20,222 nt of DNA from UBA1361 sp035647455 (GTDB taxonomy: Bacteria > Bacillota_I > Bacilli_A > RFN20 > CAG-826), in NCBI GenBank assembly GCA_035647455.1, contig DASRNI010000001.1, positions 1 to 20,222 of the forward strand, written 5' to 3'. Positions 8,173-15,883 of this stretch are shown here, piece after piece. Within the stretch, counting starts at the first letter, position 1; each line of letters begins with the position of its first letter. A program made the translations under genes and the position numbers. The notes beneath the pieces were generated by a model. It saw only the letters and a list, made by a program, of their open reading frames with translations. It was not told the DNA's origin and did no database searches.

Positions 8173-9078
8173 TTAATCATTCTTTTCGTCTTGATTGCTA
8201 TTAACGTTTGTTAAGCTTAAAACATCTTTTATTGTGATTATTGTTGGTGCTTTAAACTTAAAGCGACGGAAAAATGTTAAGTGTTTCATCGCTTTTAAAA
8301 GCTTAATCATCAGTACCGTATTGTTATAGCCTTCACGCTCAAACCCGGCCATAGCGCTTTCATCAAAATTAAGCGATACTTGCGGAAAAGGGCCAAGACT
8401 TTCCGGGGGTGAAAGATCAATCAGCGTCACATCGGGCGCGTAGCTATAAACATCAAAGCGGTCACTAAGGGCACACGTAATAATTACTTTATAGCCGCGG
8501 TCAATTAATGTTTCGACCGGAAAGTTATTGACGACCCCGCCATCAACATAGCGCGCTTCTTCAATACTTTGCGCCCGAAAAACAAAGGGCATCGCTGTAC
8601 TTGCGTTTATATATTCAAGCGGACGCTCACTTTTATTTAAATGAATCGTTTTGCCAATAAAGTTTTTAAAGCGAATATTTTTTAAAAATCCTTTTTCTGG
8701 CGGACGTGCCACTAAAATAAACGTATCAACTTTGCTTTTTTTAATTTTTTCTTCGTCAATCAAACTTTTTACATCATTAAAAAGGTGATCAGTTTTAAAA
8801 AGACCTAACTCTTCAAGACTAAACGAACGGAATGTTTTTTGGTAAATGTTTTTATTCGTGAAATTCGCCCACACAGCCTTGCGGGTTTCTAAATCTACTT
8901 TTGTAGCGACAAGTAAGCCATTAATTGCGCCAATTGAAACACCAGAAACCGCTTTAATACGCGGAATTAATTTATACTCTTCAAGTGCACGGATCACGCC
9001 GAGTTGGTAGGCACCTTTCGCACCCCCACCACCAAGCATTAAACCGACATTACGAAACTTCGTCTTGTTCTTCTTCAT
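8173..9078 (-). CDS. Patatin-like phospholipase / acyl hydrolase
   Basis: This is a Ser-Asp dyad lipid acyl hydrolase of the patatin family. The glycine-rich oxyanion block GGGGAKGAYQLG is at 16-27, the nucleophile elbow is GVSIG with Ser48, and the catalytic Asp179 is in YVDGG. Length (301 residues) is normal for the bacterial single-domain type. There is no signal peptide or membrane helix, so it should act in the cytosol or at the inner membrane face. The preferred start is the ATG at 9078, preceded by purine-rich AAGAAG; a GTG at 9090 in the same frame is possible but has no ribosome site. Either start overlaps the upstream membrane-anchored gene (29 or 41 nt), so the pair is probably translationally coupled. 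The lipid substrate is unknown. Confidence 0.92.
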   Translation of the reverse strand: MKKNKTKFRNVGLMLGGGGAKGAYQLGVIRALEEYKLIPRIKAVSGVSIGAINGLLVATKVDLETRKAVWANFTNKNIYQKTFRSFSLEELGLFKTDHLFNDVKSLIDEEKIKKSKVDTFILVARPPEKGFLKNIRFKNFIGKTIHLNKSERPLEYINASTAMPFVFRAQSIEEARYVDGGVVNNFPVETLIDRGYKVIITCALSDRFDVYSYAPDVTLIDLSPPESLGPFPQVSLNFDESAMAGFEREGYNNTVLMIKLLKAMKHLTFFRRFKFKAPTIITIKDVLSLTNVNSNQDEKND

Positions 9079-9805
9079 CTTCTTGACCACTAAAGCTTAT
9101 TGGTGCGTCAACTTCTTTAATTAAACCTTCACTTAAAAGTGTTACTCGTTTTTTACGTGGCAAACTAAAATCTTCACTCCCAACGGGTAACATTCCTTTA
9201 GCAATATTTTGATTTAAAAATGATAAATCAATTAATGCAAGCGCGTCACTTAAATCTTTCTCACGGCGAATACGAATATAGATATTTGTTTGTTCGTGTT
9301 CTTTATAGTGACTGACATCAGTAACCCGGTAATCTGTTTCCTTTAAGTCCGCTAGCGGTAACGCTAAATAAAGTCGCATCGTTTGTCCTTGGAGTCGGAG
9401 TTTTAAAACAATTTTGCCGCGGTAAAGAAATGTTTCTTCCTTCCACGTATAACTACTTACAACATTAGCGTAACTAAGAATATGATTTTTAAGTTTATTG
9501 TAGCGCGCTAAGCTTTCATCAGGAGCAAGTGTAAGGCGCGCAACATACGAATAGTTATAGCTTTTTCCGGGAGCACTTGGTAACGGTTCATTATAATCAA
9601 TCGGCGGTTTTCCTTTAAAAAGATACACGATTCTTTGCCATAAGGAAGGACCTTTTTCTTTAACTTCTGCTTTTTCTTGCTCAACTTCTTCCGCACGACC
9701 AAAAAAAGTGTGACGATTCAGAAAAATATAAAAGACGGTAAATAAAACCATCAGCGTGACAATAATTATTGTCATTTTTGTCATGTCACTTAAATTAAAG
9801 TTCAT
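9050..9805 (-). CDS. Membrane-anchored protein of unknown function
   Basis: I cannot name this 251-residue protein. One N-terminal membrane helix covers about residues 11-30, followed by a charged stretch rich in Glu and Lys (37-52) and a Pro-rich linker (67-80). Residues about 85-195 form a compact alpha/beta region with the landmark KLRLQGQTMRLYLALP followed by YRVTDVSHYKEHE. From memory this resembles an uncharacterised domain found in one or several copies in hypothetical proteins of gut Bacillota; that is recollection, not a search. The C-terminus is very acidic (EDEEEQDE). The orientation is probably with the domain in the cytoplasm, since Arg/His follow the helix, but this is uncertain. 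AAGGAAA lies 9 nt before the ATG at 9805. It overlaps and precedes the patatin-like gene, which suggests a shared role at the membrane. Confidence 0.8.
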   Translation of the reverse strand: MNFNLSDMTKMTIIIVTLMVLFTVFYIFLNRHTFFGRAEEVEQEKAEVKEKGPSLWQRIVYLFKGKPPIDYNEPLPSAPGKSYNYSYVARLTLAPDESLARYNKLKNHILSYANVVSSYTWKEETFLYRGKIVLKLRLQGQTMRLYLALPLADLKETDYRVTDVSHYKEHEQTNIYIRIRREKDLSDALALIDLSFLNQNIAKGMLPVGSEDFSLPRKKRVTLLSEGLIKEVDAPISFSGQEDEEEQDEVS

Positions 9806-9857
9806 TGCGGGCGATTTCCTTACTTATATTTTACGTTATTTCCGACTTTTTTTAAAG

Positions 9858-10571
9858 TTATTCAGTTAGAAAGGTCGCTTTAATTTGGGCTAGTTCCGTG
9901 TCAGTTAAACCAATTAAGCGTAAATAGTTTTCACTGCTGCCAAACTTTTCATCGATATACATGAGTGTTTTTTCCATATATTCTGGTTCGCTAAGTACGA
10001 GTTTAACCCATTCTGGTGGGAGCTTTTTATAGCCTGGTCGCTCTTTGTTGTTTTCGTATGATTCACTATAATTACTAACAATTGTCGCCCGATCAAGCCC
10101 GACTATTTCAAAAAGGAGCATCGCAATAATGCCAGTGCGGTCTTTCCCCGCCGTACAGTGAAAATAAATGCCTTCTTCGGGATACTTTAAGAAAATATCA
10201 AAGACTTGCTTGATCTGCGGCTGTGCGTCATTTAGTAAATCAAGATAAAGTTCACTTAAGTCTTTATACCCGGCATTACGCATTTGATAAAATTCGCCCA
10301 TCATATCGACGTGATAGTAAACTGTATCGCGATAATCGCGAAGCGGACTAAGCGTTTTATTAATTTCTTCCGTGTAACGTAAATCAATCACAACGCGCAC
10401 ACCTAAATCATAAAAATGCGCTTTTTCTTTTTCACTAATGTCACCTTTTGCCGAGCCGCGAATGTATTTATACTTTTTCGTCGTTTTCCCTTCAAGTGTT
10501 GTAAAACCGCCCATATCACGGACATTATAAAGTTTTTCTAATAAAAATAAGTTGTTTTTTTCTTTAACCAT
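9858..10571 (-). CDS. Tyrosine-protein / lipid phosphatase (Y_phosphatase3 type)
   Basis: This is a cysteine-based phosphatase of 237 residues, cytosolic by sequence. The P-loop is HCTAGKDRTG at 138-147, with nucleophile Cys139 and phosphate-binding Arg145. The N-terminal block NVRDMGGF (16-23) and the general-acid loop region VIDLRYTEE (61-69) are typical of PF13350 members such as MptpB and bacterial lipid/protein phosphatases. The Lys-Asp inside the P-loop is common in enzymes that also accept phosphoinositide-like substrates, so the substrate could be protein or lipid. The ATG at 10571 follows a strong AGGAGG (10577-10582) at 5-nt spacing. The leader can fold so that this ribosome site is paired (see findings). 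The gene lies 67 nt after the DUF975-like gene and 52 nt before the membrane-anchored gene at 9805. Confidence 0.9.
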   Translation of the reverse strand: MVKEKNNLFLLEKLYNVRDMGGFTTLEGKTTKKYKYIRGSAKGDISEKEKAHFYDLGVRVVIDLRYTEEINKTLSPLRDYRDTVYYHVDMMGEFYQMRNAGYKDLSELYLDLLNDAQPQIKQVFDIFLKYPEEGIYFHCTAGKDRTGIIAMLLFEIVGLDRATIVSNYSESYENNKERPGYKKLPPEWVKLVLSEPEYMEKTLMYIDEKFGSSENYLRLIGLTDTELAQIKATFLTE

Positions 10572-10572
10572 A

Positions 10573-10640
10573 AAAGCCTCCTATTACTAATTAATATAAC
10601 ATATTAAGCCGCACTACCTTGTTACTAGGAAAAAGGCTTT
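10573..10640 (-). promoter_or_regulatory. Possible ribosome-site-masking stem in the phosphatase leader
   Basis: On the minus-strand RNA, the 5' arm at 10640-10626 (AAAGCC, a four-U bulge, UCCUA) can pair with UAGGAGGCUUU at 10583-10573, which contains the Shine-Dalgarno. The stem would be about 11 bp and would close a loop of about 42 nt. The 5' arm overlaps the stop codon of the preceding gene, so ribosomes finishing that gene would open the stem. Confidence 0.3.
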
Positions 10641-11313
10641 ATGGGGTATAATGCCAAACTGCGACTTTATAAAGCCCCGCTTTTGCGACGGCGCGGTACG
10701 GGATGACATAAATTAAAAGCAGCCCAAACGTTAAAGCGACACCGATATACCATAAAATAAAACTAAGTTCGAATTTAACAATATCCCAAAAATGTGCCTT
10801 TATTATGCGCCAATTACCTTTAAATATTTCTTTTACGGTAACTCCCCGGTAATTAGGATCCGCGGCAACGTGAAAGACAAAATAAATCGTGAGATAAAAA
10901 AGGAAAGTACCGGCGATAACAACAAGCGTCGCAAAGATCGTTTTAAAGTTAAGCCAGCCAGTGCTAGTAATAAGAAGCGGAACTCTAAAAACATAGAAAA
11001 AGAGACTTAAAACACTCGAAAACAAAACAAAAAGCAAAAACGCATAAAAGTAAACTACTAGTGAGCGTTTAAACTGATTAAAGCCGCGAAAGACATAAGC
11101 AAAACTTGTATCACCAAAATACTCTTCTTCGGCGACATCAATAAAAAACGCTGCCATACTCACAGTAAGCGCACCGCCAAGTAAAAGCGGACCAACAATC
11201 GTTAAGCTGCTTAATAGAAAAGCACCTAGCCACAAAAGCAGGGCAAAAAGAATCTTGCCGAAATGGCGATGTAGTTCTTTTCTTGCGTCACGTTTAATCC
11301 AAGCTAAATTCAT
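10639..11313 (-). CDS. DUF975-like integral membrane protein
   Basis: This is a 224-residue polytopic membrane protein of unknown function. It opens with WIKRDARKELHRHFGK, the amphipathic basic start typical of DUF975 proteins, then has about five or six hydrophobic segments (around 20-40, 43-60, 86-105, 125-150 and 185-210). The C-terminal third carries the family-like pattern ELSFILWYIG...LTFGLL...PYRAVA. The start was moved to the ATG at 11313 because AAGGAG (11321-11326) stands 7 nt upstream; the in-frame ATG at 11334 has none. DUF624/YesL is an alternative family, less likely because the N-terminal helix and the ending fit DUF975 better. It is divergent from the MscS gene, sharing a 95-bp intergenic region. 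Confidence 0.75.
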   Translation of the reverse strand: MNLAWIKRDARKELHRHFGKILFALLLWLGAFLLSSLTIVGPLLLGGALTVSMAAFFIDVAEEEYFGDTSFAYVFRGFNQFKRSLVVYFYAFLLFVLFSSVLSLFFYVFRVPLLITSTGWLNFKTIFATLVVIAGTFLFYLTIYFVFHVAADPNYRGVTVKEIFKGNWRIIKAHFWDIVKFELSFILWYIGVALTFGLLLIYVIPYRAVAKAGLYKVAVWHYTP

Positions 11314-11335
11314 GATTTTACTCCTTATAAACATA

Positions 11336-11344
11336 ATTTTAGCA
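11336..11344 (-). promoter_or_regulatory. Extended -10 promoter element for the DUF975-like gene
   Basis: On the minus strand TGCTAAAAT forms an extended -10 element (TGn plus TAAAAT). Transcription would begin near 11329, a few bases before the AAGGAG at 11321-11326. The -35 region is weak, which an extended -10 can compensate. Confidence 0.4.
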
Positions 11345-11371
11345 TAGAGTGCTTTTAAAATACGGCTTAAA

Positions 11372-11405
11372 TATAATACTTACGCTATAATGATAGCGAG
11401 GTGAT
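11372..11405 (+). promoter_or_regulatory. Putative promoter region and ribosome site of the MscS gene
   Basis: Two perfect TATAAT hexamers lie at 11372-11377 and 11386-11391. The first would give a leader of about 25 nt that includes GAGGTGAT (11398-11405), which sits 3 nt before the ATG; the second would start transcription at the ribosome site itself. No TTGACA-like -35 is found at the proper distance from either. Confidence 0.4.
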
Positions 11406-11408
11406 CTT

Positions 11409-12275
11409 ATGAATTTAATTAATCAATTACGCGAAGTGCTCACAAACTTACTTAGCACTTTTATTACAAACGAGAGTTTAGTCGCTCTTCTTGTCTCGCT
11501 AGCGATGATATTACTCTGGATTTTAATTGCGATCTTGACAATCTTCATTGTGAAAAAAATTGTCTTCCGCGGCAAGAAACTTGAAGAAAAACTTGGACGC
11601 AAAGAAACAAAAGAACAAGAAACAGTTAAGCGGCTCATCGTAAACATTATCCAGTTCTTCTTTTTCTTCTGGATTGGGATTATGATTTTACGCGAACTTG
11701 GTCTTGATATTGTTCCAATTTTAGCAGGAGCTGGAGTCGTCGCCTTTGCCATCGGCTTTGGTGCGCAAGAACTCATTAAAGATATTATTGCCGGGATGTT
11801 TTTAATCGGTGAAAAAACGTTTAAAATTGGTGACTATGTGGAAATCGCGAACCATACGGGAACAATTACGGACGTTGGTGTGCGCCGGATTAAACTTCAA
11901 ACATGGAAAGGCGAAGTTATCACAATTAATAACGGTGATATCCGCGCGATTAAAAACTTCAGCATTAATCCTGGTGTCGCTGTTGTTGAGTTTCGCGCTG
12001 ATTATGACTTTGACTTTAAAGTGCTCGAAAGTAAGAAATTTAAAAAGCTCTTAAAGGACTTTCAGGAAAAGCATGAAGATGTTATTAGCATTGACGAACA
12101 TATTAAACTACTTGACGTTAATGACGGGCTTAAGTTTGTCATTCATATTAAAACGAACATCCGTAAATATACCGGCATTGAACGTTATTTCCGCAAAGCA
12201 CTGATGGAATTTTTCCAACAAGAAAAAATTGATGTTGTTGTCCCCGTTGTTATTAGTGAACAAACAAAAAACTAG
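11409..12275 (+). CDS. Small-conductance mechanosensitive ion channel (MscS family)
   Basis: This 288-residue protein is a stretch-activated channel that releases solutes on osmotic down-shock. Three membrane helices are visible at about 24-49, 75-97 and 101-133. The third is the pore helix with the Gly/Ala-rich pattern PILAGAGVVAFAIGFGAQELIKDIIAG. It is followed by the beta domain (FKIGDYVEIANHTGTITDVGVRR) with the usual conserved Gly residues, then the cytoplasmic alpha/beta vestibule. Length matches YkuT-type MscS proteins with three helices. It is the only gene on the plus strand and stands alone, between a divergent neighbour at 11313 and a convergent operon that ends at 12311. Confidence 0.95.
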   Translation: MNLINQLREVLTNLLSTFITNESLVALLVSLAMILLWILIAILTIFIVKKIVFRGKKLEEKLGRKETKEQETVKRLIVNIIQFFFFFWIGIMILRELGLDIVPILAGAGVVAFAIGFGAQELIKDIIAGMFLIGEKTFKIGDYVEIANHTGTITDVGVRRIKLQTWKGEVITINNGDIRAIKNFSINPGVAVVEFRADYDFDFKVLESKKFKKLLKDFQEKHEDVISIDEHIKLLDVNDGLKFVIHIKTNIRKYTGIERYFRKALMEFFQQEKIDVVVPVVISEQTKN

Positions 12276-12288
12276 CCGGAGCTAGTTT
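12269..12288. terminator. Bidirectional intrinsic terminator between convergent genes
   Basis: AAACTAGC, loop CGGA and GCTAGTTT form a perfect 8-bp hairpin that overlaps the MscS stop codon. On the minus strand the stem is followed by a run of six T residues, giving a good terminator for the long operon that ends at 12311. On the plus strand the tail is only T/A-rich, so termination of MscS is less certain. Confidence 0.75.
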
Positions 12289-12310
12289 ATATATTTAGTT
12301 AAAGTGAAAT

Positions 12311-12793
12311 TTACTCTAAAAAGGGTAAGATTTTATCAATGACCGGGGAAACATCTTCATCAACGAAGTCACCAAAGAAGTCATAAATATCTTCACTAAC
12401 TTGTTCCATATTAACCGCACTAAATTCGCGGTCAATTACGAGATAAGTTTCCGCTTCTTCGGTTTTTAAAACTGCTTTCGCGAAAAGTAAATTAACGTTA
12501 AGTTCATTAATTAAACTAAGTAACGATGCAATATCTGTCTCTTTCTTGACGTCACCAATCATGAGTTTAATTCCGACTTGCATAAAGTCGCTTTTTTTAT
12601 TCGCGGTAAAGCGAAACTGAAAATAAAACGGTTCGTTGTAAAGCGCTACATCAACAATATTGCCAAAAACATAACCAAAATTCGTCGCGTCTACGTCAAG
12701 CGGATACTTAAAATCAAAGTCTTCACCTGTTGCATATATTTTCAGTAACGCAACAATTTCCCGTTCAAGTTCGCGTAAGCTAAATTTAATCAT
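12311..12793 (-). CDS. Small acidic YbjN-like protein of unknown function
   Basis: This is a 160-residue soluble protein with no signal peptide or helix anchor. The N-terminal half has alternating aromatic beta strands (FYFQFRF) and the C-terminal half contains INELNVNLLFAKAVLK, then LVIDREFS and an acidic tail. The pattern of a helix with Ile-Asn, a strand, and a strand with Arg recalls the YbjN / type III chaperone-like fold; this is a fold impression, not a firm assignment. If right, it may be a chaperone-like partner for another protein of the operon. It is the last gene of the operon: its ATG stands 9 nt after the stop of the nucleosidase-like gene, and that TAG stop is part of its TAGGAG ribosome site. 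The bidirectional terminator at 12269-12288 follows. Confidence 0.75.
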   Translation of the reverse strand: MIKFSLRELEREIVALLKIYATGEDFDFKYPLDVDATNFGYVFGNIVDVALYNEPFYFQFRFTANKKSDFMQVGIKLMIGDVKKETDIASLLSLINELNVNLLFAKAVLKTEEAETYLVIDREFSAVNMEQVSEDIYDFFGDFVDEDVSPVIDKILPFLE

Positions 12794-12802
12794 TTCTTGC
12801 TC

Positions 12803-13537
12803 CTAAATCGCTTCTTCTAAACTCGTATTTAAGAAGTTAAATAAAAGTTCAATTAAGTAGCCGATGTTGGGTTGCGCTTCAAGCCCTTTGCGGACAAAAC
12901 TAATCACTTGTTTGTCATTGCCAATTTCGTAACTAATTGACTTGAGTAATAGCCACGGCGTTTGGTAAAAGTTGCACGCTGCAACAGTGCCACCTGCTTC
13001 CGTATCAAAGGCGGTTGCCCCACCTAAAAAGTGTTCTTGCTTTTTAATGACTTTTTCCGCTTCTTCGATATCAACATAAAATTTATTCATACTAATTAGT
13101 GGACCACGGACAAGGCGGTAGTTATGCGACTGACTATTAAGCGTTTCAATATACTTAATATATTGGTCGTCGGTTGTATAGTAACTTAGCATATGGAGCG
13201 CTTGGGCAAAATGGAGATCTTCAAACGACGCATAATCAACGTCACCCATATAAAGTCGTTCCGCAATAAAAAGGTCACCTTGCTTGAGCTTCGAGCTTGC
13301 ACTATAAAGACTACCAATCATAATCACTAAGTACGGTTCAAACTTTTTAATCATATAGCTCGAAATAACTGCACTCATGAGATTACTATTGCCAGTATAT
13401 GTTAAACAAATTTCTTTCGCGGCAAACGTCCCGACAAAGTACGGGTGTTTATCATGAACAAAACCTTTTTCGGAGATTTTCATCCGATTTTTATAATAAA
13501 GAATATCGTCAGGTGTCGTACCTACTAGTAAAATCAT
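12803..13537 (-). CDS. Nucleoside phosphorylase / MTA-SAH nucleosidase-like protein, probably altered activity
   Basis: The 244-residue chain shows the PNP_UDP_1 fold landmarks. The central block VIMIGSLYSASSKLKQGDLFIAE-like region (71-93) corresponds to the TG-AGG...GD segment of MTA/SAH nucleosidases. FDTEAGG (177-183) aligns with the ribose-binding Met-Glu segment and keeps Glu180. The usual catalytic motif RAISD appears as KSISY (199-203), so the Asp that protonates the base N7 is Tyr203; the N-terminal Glu of the pocket is also not evident (VGTTPDD). It may therefore bind a nucleoside without cleaving it, or act on an unusual one. It overlaps the EAL-domain gene by 4 nt (ATGA) and so is likely made at the same time. 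Confidence 0.8.
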   Translation of the reverse strand: MILLVGTTPDDILYYKNRMKISEKGFVHDKHPYFVGTFAAKEICLTYTGNSNLMSAVISSYMIKKFEPYLVIMIGSLYSASSKLKQGDLFIAERLYMGDVDYASFEDLHFAQALHMLSYYTTDDQYIKYIETLNSQSHNYRLVRGPLISMNKFYVDIEEAEKVIKKQEHFLGGATAFDTEAGGTVAACNFYQTPWLLLKSISYEIGNDKQVISFVRKGLEAQPNIGYLIELLFNFLNTSLEEAI

Positions 13538-15102
13538 TTCGCTCTACGTCCTTCACTTTCAAAGTCGTTGTCATTAAGTAATGCGATGAATTCGCGTTCA
13601 GGTAACGGACGGGAGTAATAGAAGCCTTGAATCGCGTCGGCGCCCATCTGGGTCAGCATCTTAACTTGCTTCTCGTCTTGGACCCCTTCAATCACAACGT
13701 AAGCTTCTAAAATATGCGCGAGTTCAATAATGTTTTGGACAATTGCCCGCGACTTCTGGTCAATATTTAAGTCATCAAGAAACGCCTTATCGATTTTAAT
13801 AATATCGAACGGGATTTTCTTAATGTAACTAAGTGAAGAGTAGCCAGTTCCAAAGTCATCAATCGCAACTTTAACGCCAAGCCGCTTAAACTTTTTAACG
13901 AGTGAAAGTAAGAGCAAGACGTCTTGAAGCGCAGGTGACTCGACGATTTCAATTTCTAAGAGCATCGGGTTAACATTATACTTCTTCGTCATCTCAACGA
14001 CGTGCTCGTAAATATTGGCCATAAAGAGCGAGCGCTTACTAATGTTAATCGAGACCGGCATTAGTCGCTCACCTTTTTGACTCCAGCGCGCGACTGCTTG
14101 ACATGTCTTTTCGACGACGTAGCGGTCAATTTTCATAATTAAGTCACTTTGCTCGGCGAATAAAATAAAGGCCGCTGGACTTAAGACACCAAGCTCCGGG
14201 TGATTCCAACGCACAAGTGCTTCACTACCGGCGAAACGCTTGAGCCGTAAATCAAACTTCGGTTGAAAATATAGCACAAACTGATCTTGCTCGAGTCCTT
14301 GTTCAACTTCGCGCCCGAGCTGGACGTTACGTTTATTTTTTTCAAACATCCGTTCTTCATAAACGCGAATCCCCCCGAGTTCCGTTTCTGTTCGCCCAAA
14401 GTCCGCGGCAATCAAGGCACGTTGAAGCATTTGTTCGGCGCGCATATGTTCGCCGTCTTCGTTAATGTTATAACTAACGCCAAAATCACTATTAAACTTC
14501 AACTGCAGTTCTTGGTCTTGAAGTAAGTCACTCATTTTATTACTCAGTTGTTCAATATATTGTTCAATTTCTTTTTTCTGTGTAAACGGAATAAAAAGGA
14601 GAAAGTTTTCGTTATAGTCGTAACCATAAATAATTTTGCGGTTTTTACTTTCTAAGTGCCCAAGTGCTTGGTAGACACTACCTAAAATAGCCGCGCCGCG
14701 GTCGTAACCGTAACGCGCGAACACAATTTTCTTAAATTTAATGACACTAAAGACAACAATTGCGCTTTCTTGCTTCTCTTTGCGTTTCATTTCTTTATTC
14801 ACAAGGCGTAAAAAGAGTTTCTCCGTCCGCACGTTACGCGCGATTTTGCTATCGGTATAATCAAAGCGGACGTTCGTGTAGTAACTCCGCCATTTGAATA
14901 AGTTATGAATACTTAGAAAGAGCATTAAAAACAATGGCCCAAGCGTAATTAATAAAATTGTTTGTTTAAGTTGTCCGTCTAAACTTGCAATTAAGTTTAA
15001 ACTAATGACAATATAACTAAGGGCAAATAAAAGAAAGAAGATTAAATAAATTAATCCCATTGTCCCATACTTTGGACTTACATTACGTCTTTTTTTATTC
15101 AT
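13534..15102 (-). CDS. Membrane-anchored degenerate GGDEF / intact EAL c-di-GMP phosphodiesterase
   Basis: This is a 522-residue protein with two N-terminal helices (about 13-40 and 46-68), then a GGDEF-like domain (about 90-250) and an EAL domain (about 263-510). The GGDEF signature is lost: the site reads YGYDYNENF at 159-167, so no cyclase activity is expected, though it may bind GTP or regulate. The EAL domain keeps SEALVRW (Glu294), Asn353, Glu388 in EIVES, DDFGTG (Asp415, Asp416), Lys436, Glu472 and QGFYYSRPL (Gln492), so hydrolysis of c-di-GMP is likely. The ATG at 15102 has GGTGA (15108-15112) at 5-nt spacing; ATG 15114 and GTG 15117 are alternatives. It overlaps the signal peptidase stop by 8 nt and the next gene by 4 nt. 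Confidence 0.93.
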   Translation of the reverse strand: MNKKRRNVSPKYGTMGLIYLIFFLLFALSYIVISLNLIASLDGQLKQTILLITLGPLFLMLFLSIHNLFKWRSYYTNVRFDYTDSKIARNVRTEKLFLRLVNKEMKRKEKQESAIVVFSVIKFKKIVFARYGYDRGAAILGSVYQALGHLESKNRKIIYGYDYNENFLLFIPFTQKKEIEQYIEQLSNKMSDLLQDQELQLKFNSDFGVSYNINEDGEHMRAEQMLQRALIAADFGRTETELGGIRVYEERMFEKNKRNVQLGREVEQGLEQDQFVLYFQPKFDLRLKRFAGSEALVRWNHPELGVLSPAAFILFAEQSDLIMKIDRYVVEKTCQAVARWSQKGERLMPVSINISKRSLFMANIYEHVVEMTKKYNVNPMLLEIEIVESPALQDVLLLLSLVKKFKRLGVKVAIDDFGTGYSSLSYIKKIPFDIIKIDKAFLDDLNIDQKSRAIVQNIIELAHILEAYVVIEGVQDEKQVKMLTQMGADAIQGFYYSRPLPEREFIALLNDNDFESEGRRAK

Positions 15103-15883
15103 TATTATCACCATCACTTTCTTCTTTAAGATCTTCTAACATTTTTTGTTTTTCCATTTCAATATAAAGTTTCAGTTTTTCCGCTTCTTTAGCTTTTTCA
15201 ATTTCTACAAGTAACGCGTCATGCGCTTCTTCTTCGGCAATCCGTGCTTCGCGTTCTGGTTTAAGTTCTTTAAAAAGATCAACAATTGACGAGAAAAAGA
15301 CAAAGAAAAGCGGGATAATTGCGAAAAGTAACACAAAGTACGTTTGACTCATCACTTTATACATTTTCCCAAAAACGAAATTTTGGCCAACAACTTTCCC
15401 AAGTACTTTACTTTGATGGACAACGTCGCGGTGCCGTGTCCAGTCATCCGGATCACAATACTTCACACCTTCACTATTTTCCGAGCACGTCTCGGCATAA
15501 AAGTTATCACCAAAAGCATAAAACGTATATTCACCGTTTGCATCAAGCTCAATTTCAATAATTCGGTGTGTAACAATCATTCCGTACTGATTAATAAATG
15601 TAATCGCATCGCCATCTTGGCTATATAAACTTTCACTCGCTTTGAGCGTACTAAAATCTTTAACTTGTTCGACAAAAAGCGCTTCATCAACGCGGTAACT
15701 TGGTTCCATTGAATCAGTTAAGACAACAAAAACTTGGTATTTACCGTAGCGTGGCACACCGTAGTTACTGCGCTTTGTAATTTGTCCATAAATTTGCAGC
15801 GCAACTAAAACAACAACAAGTGAACCAGTAATCCACGCTAAAATGTTGCCAATTAATTTACGTTTACTTCGCGCTTCCGCCAT
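15095..15883 (-). CDS. SipW/Sec11-type signal peptidase I with C-terminal coiled coil
   Basis: This 262-residue membrane protease resembles the archaeal/ER-type signal peptidases that use Ser and His in place of Ser and Lys. A first helix spans about 12-33. Nucleophile Ser58 lies in LTDSMEPS, the general base His106 in VTHRI, and Asp126 in FGDNF. A second helix (about 180-202) returns the chain to the cytoplasm. The tail (205-258) is highly charged and predicted coiled coil, unusual for the family. Cys133 and Cys143 lie 10 residues apart in the extracytoplasmic part. SipW-type enzymes process a few dedicated exported proteins such as TasA-like or camelysin-like ones, which fits the secreted-type gene upstream in the operon. 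The ATG at 15883 has AAGGA 8 nt before it and lies inside the end of the DUF2357 gene (20-nt overlap). Confidence 0.9.
   Translation of the reverse strand: MAEARSKRKLIGNILAWITGSLVVVLVALQIYGQITKRSNYGVPRYGKYQVFVVLTDSMEPSYRVDEALFVEQVKDFSTLKASESLYSQDGDAITFINQYGMIVTHRIIEIELDANGEYTFYAFGDNFYAETCSENSEGVKYCDPDDWTRHRDVVHQSKVLGKVVGQNFVFGKMYKVMSQTYFVLLFAIIPLFFVFFSSIVDLFKELKPEREARIAEEEAHDALLVEIEKAKEAEKLKLYIEMEKQKMLEDLKEESDGDNNE

Noticed and set aside
10639..11313. YesL/DUF624 family assignment
   Set aside because: The basic amphipathic N-terminus and the PYRAVA-type ending fit DUF975 better.
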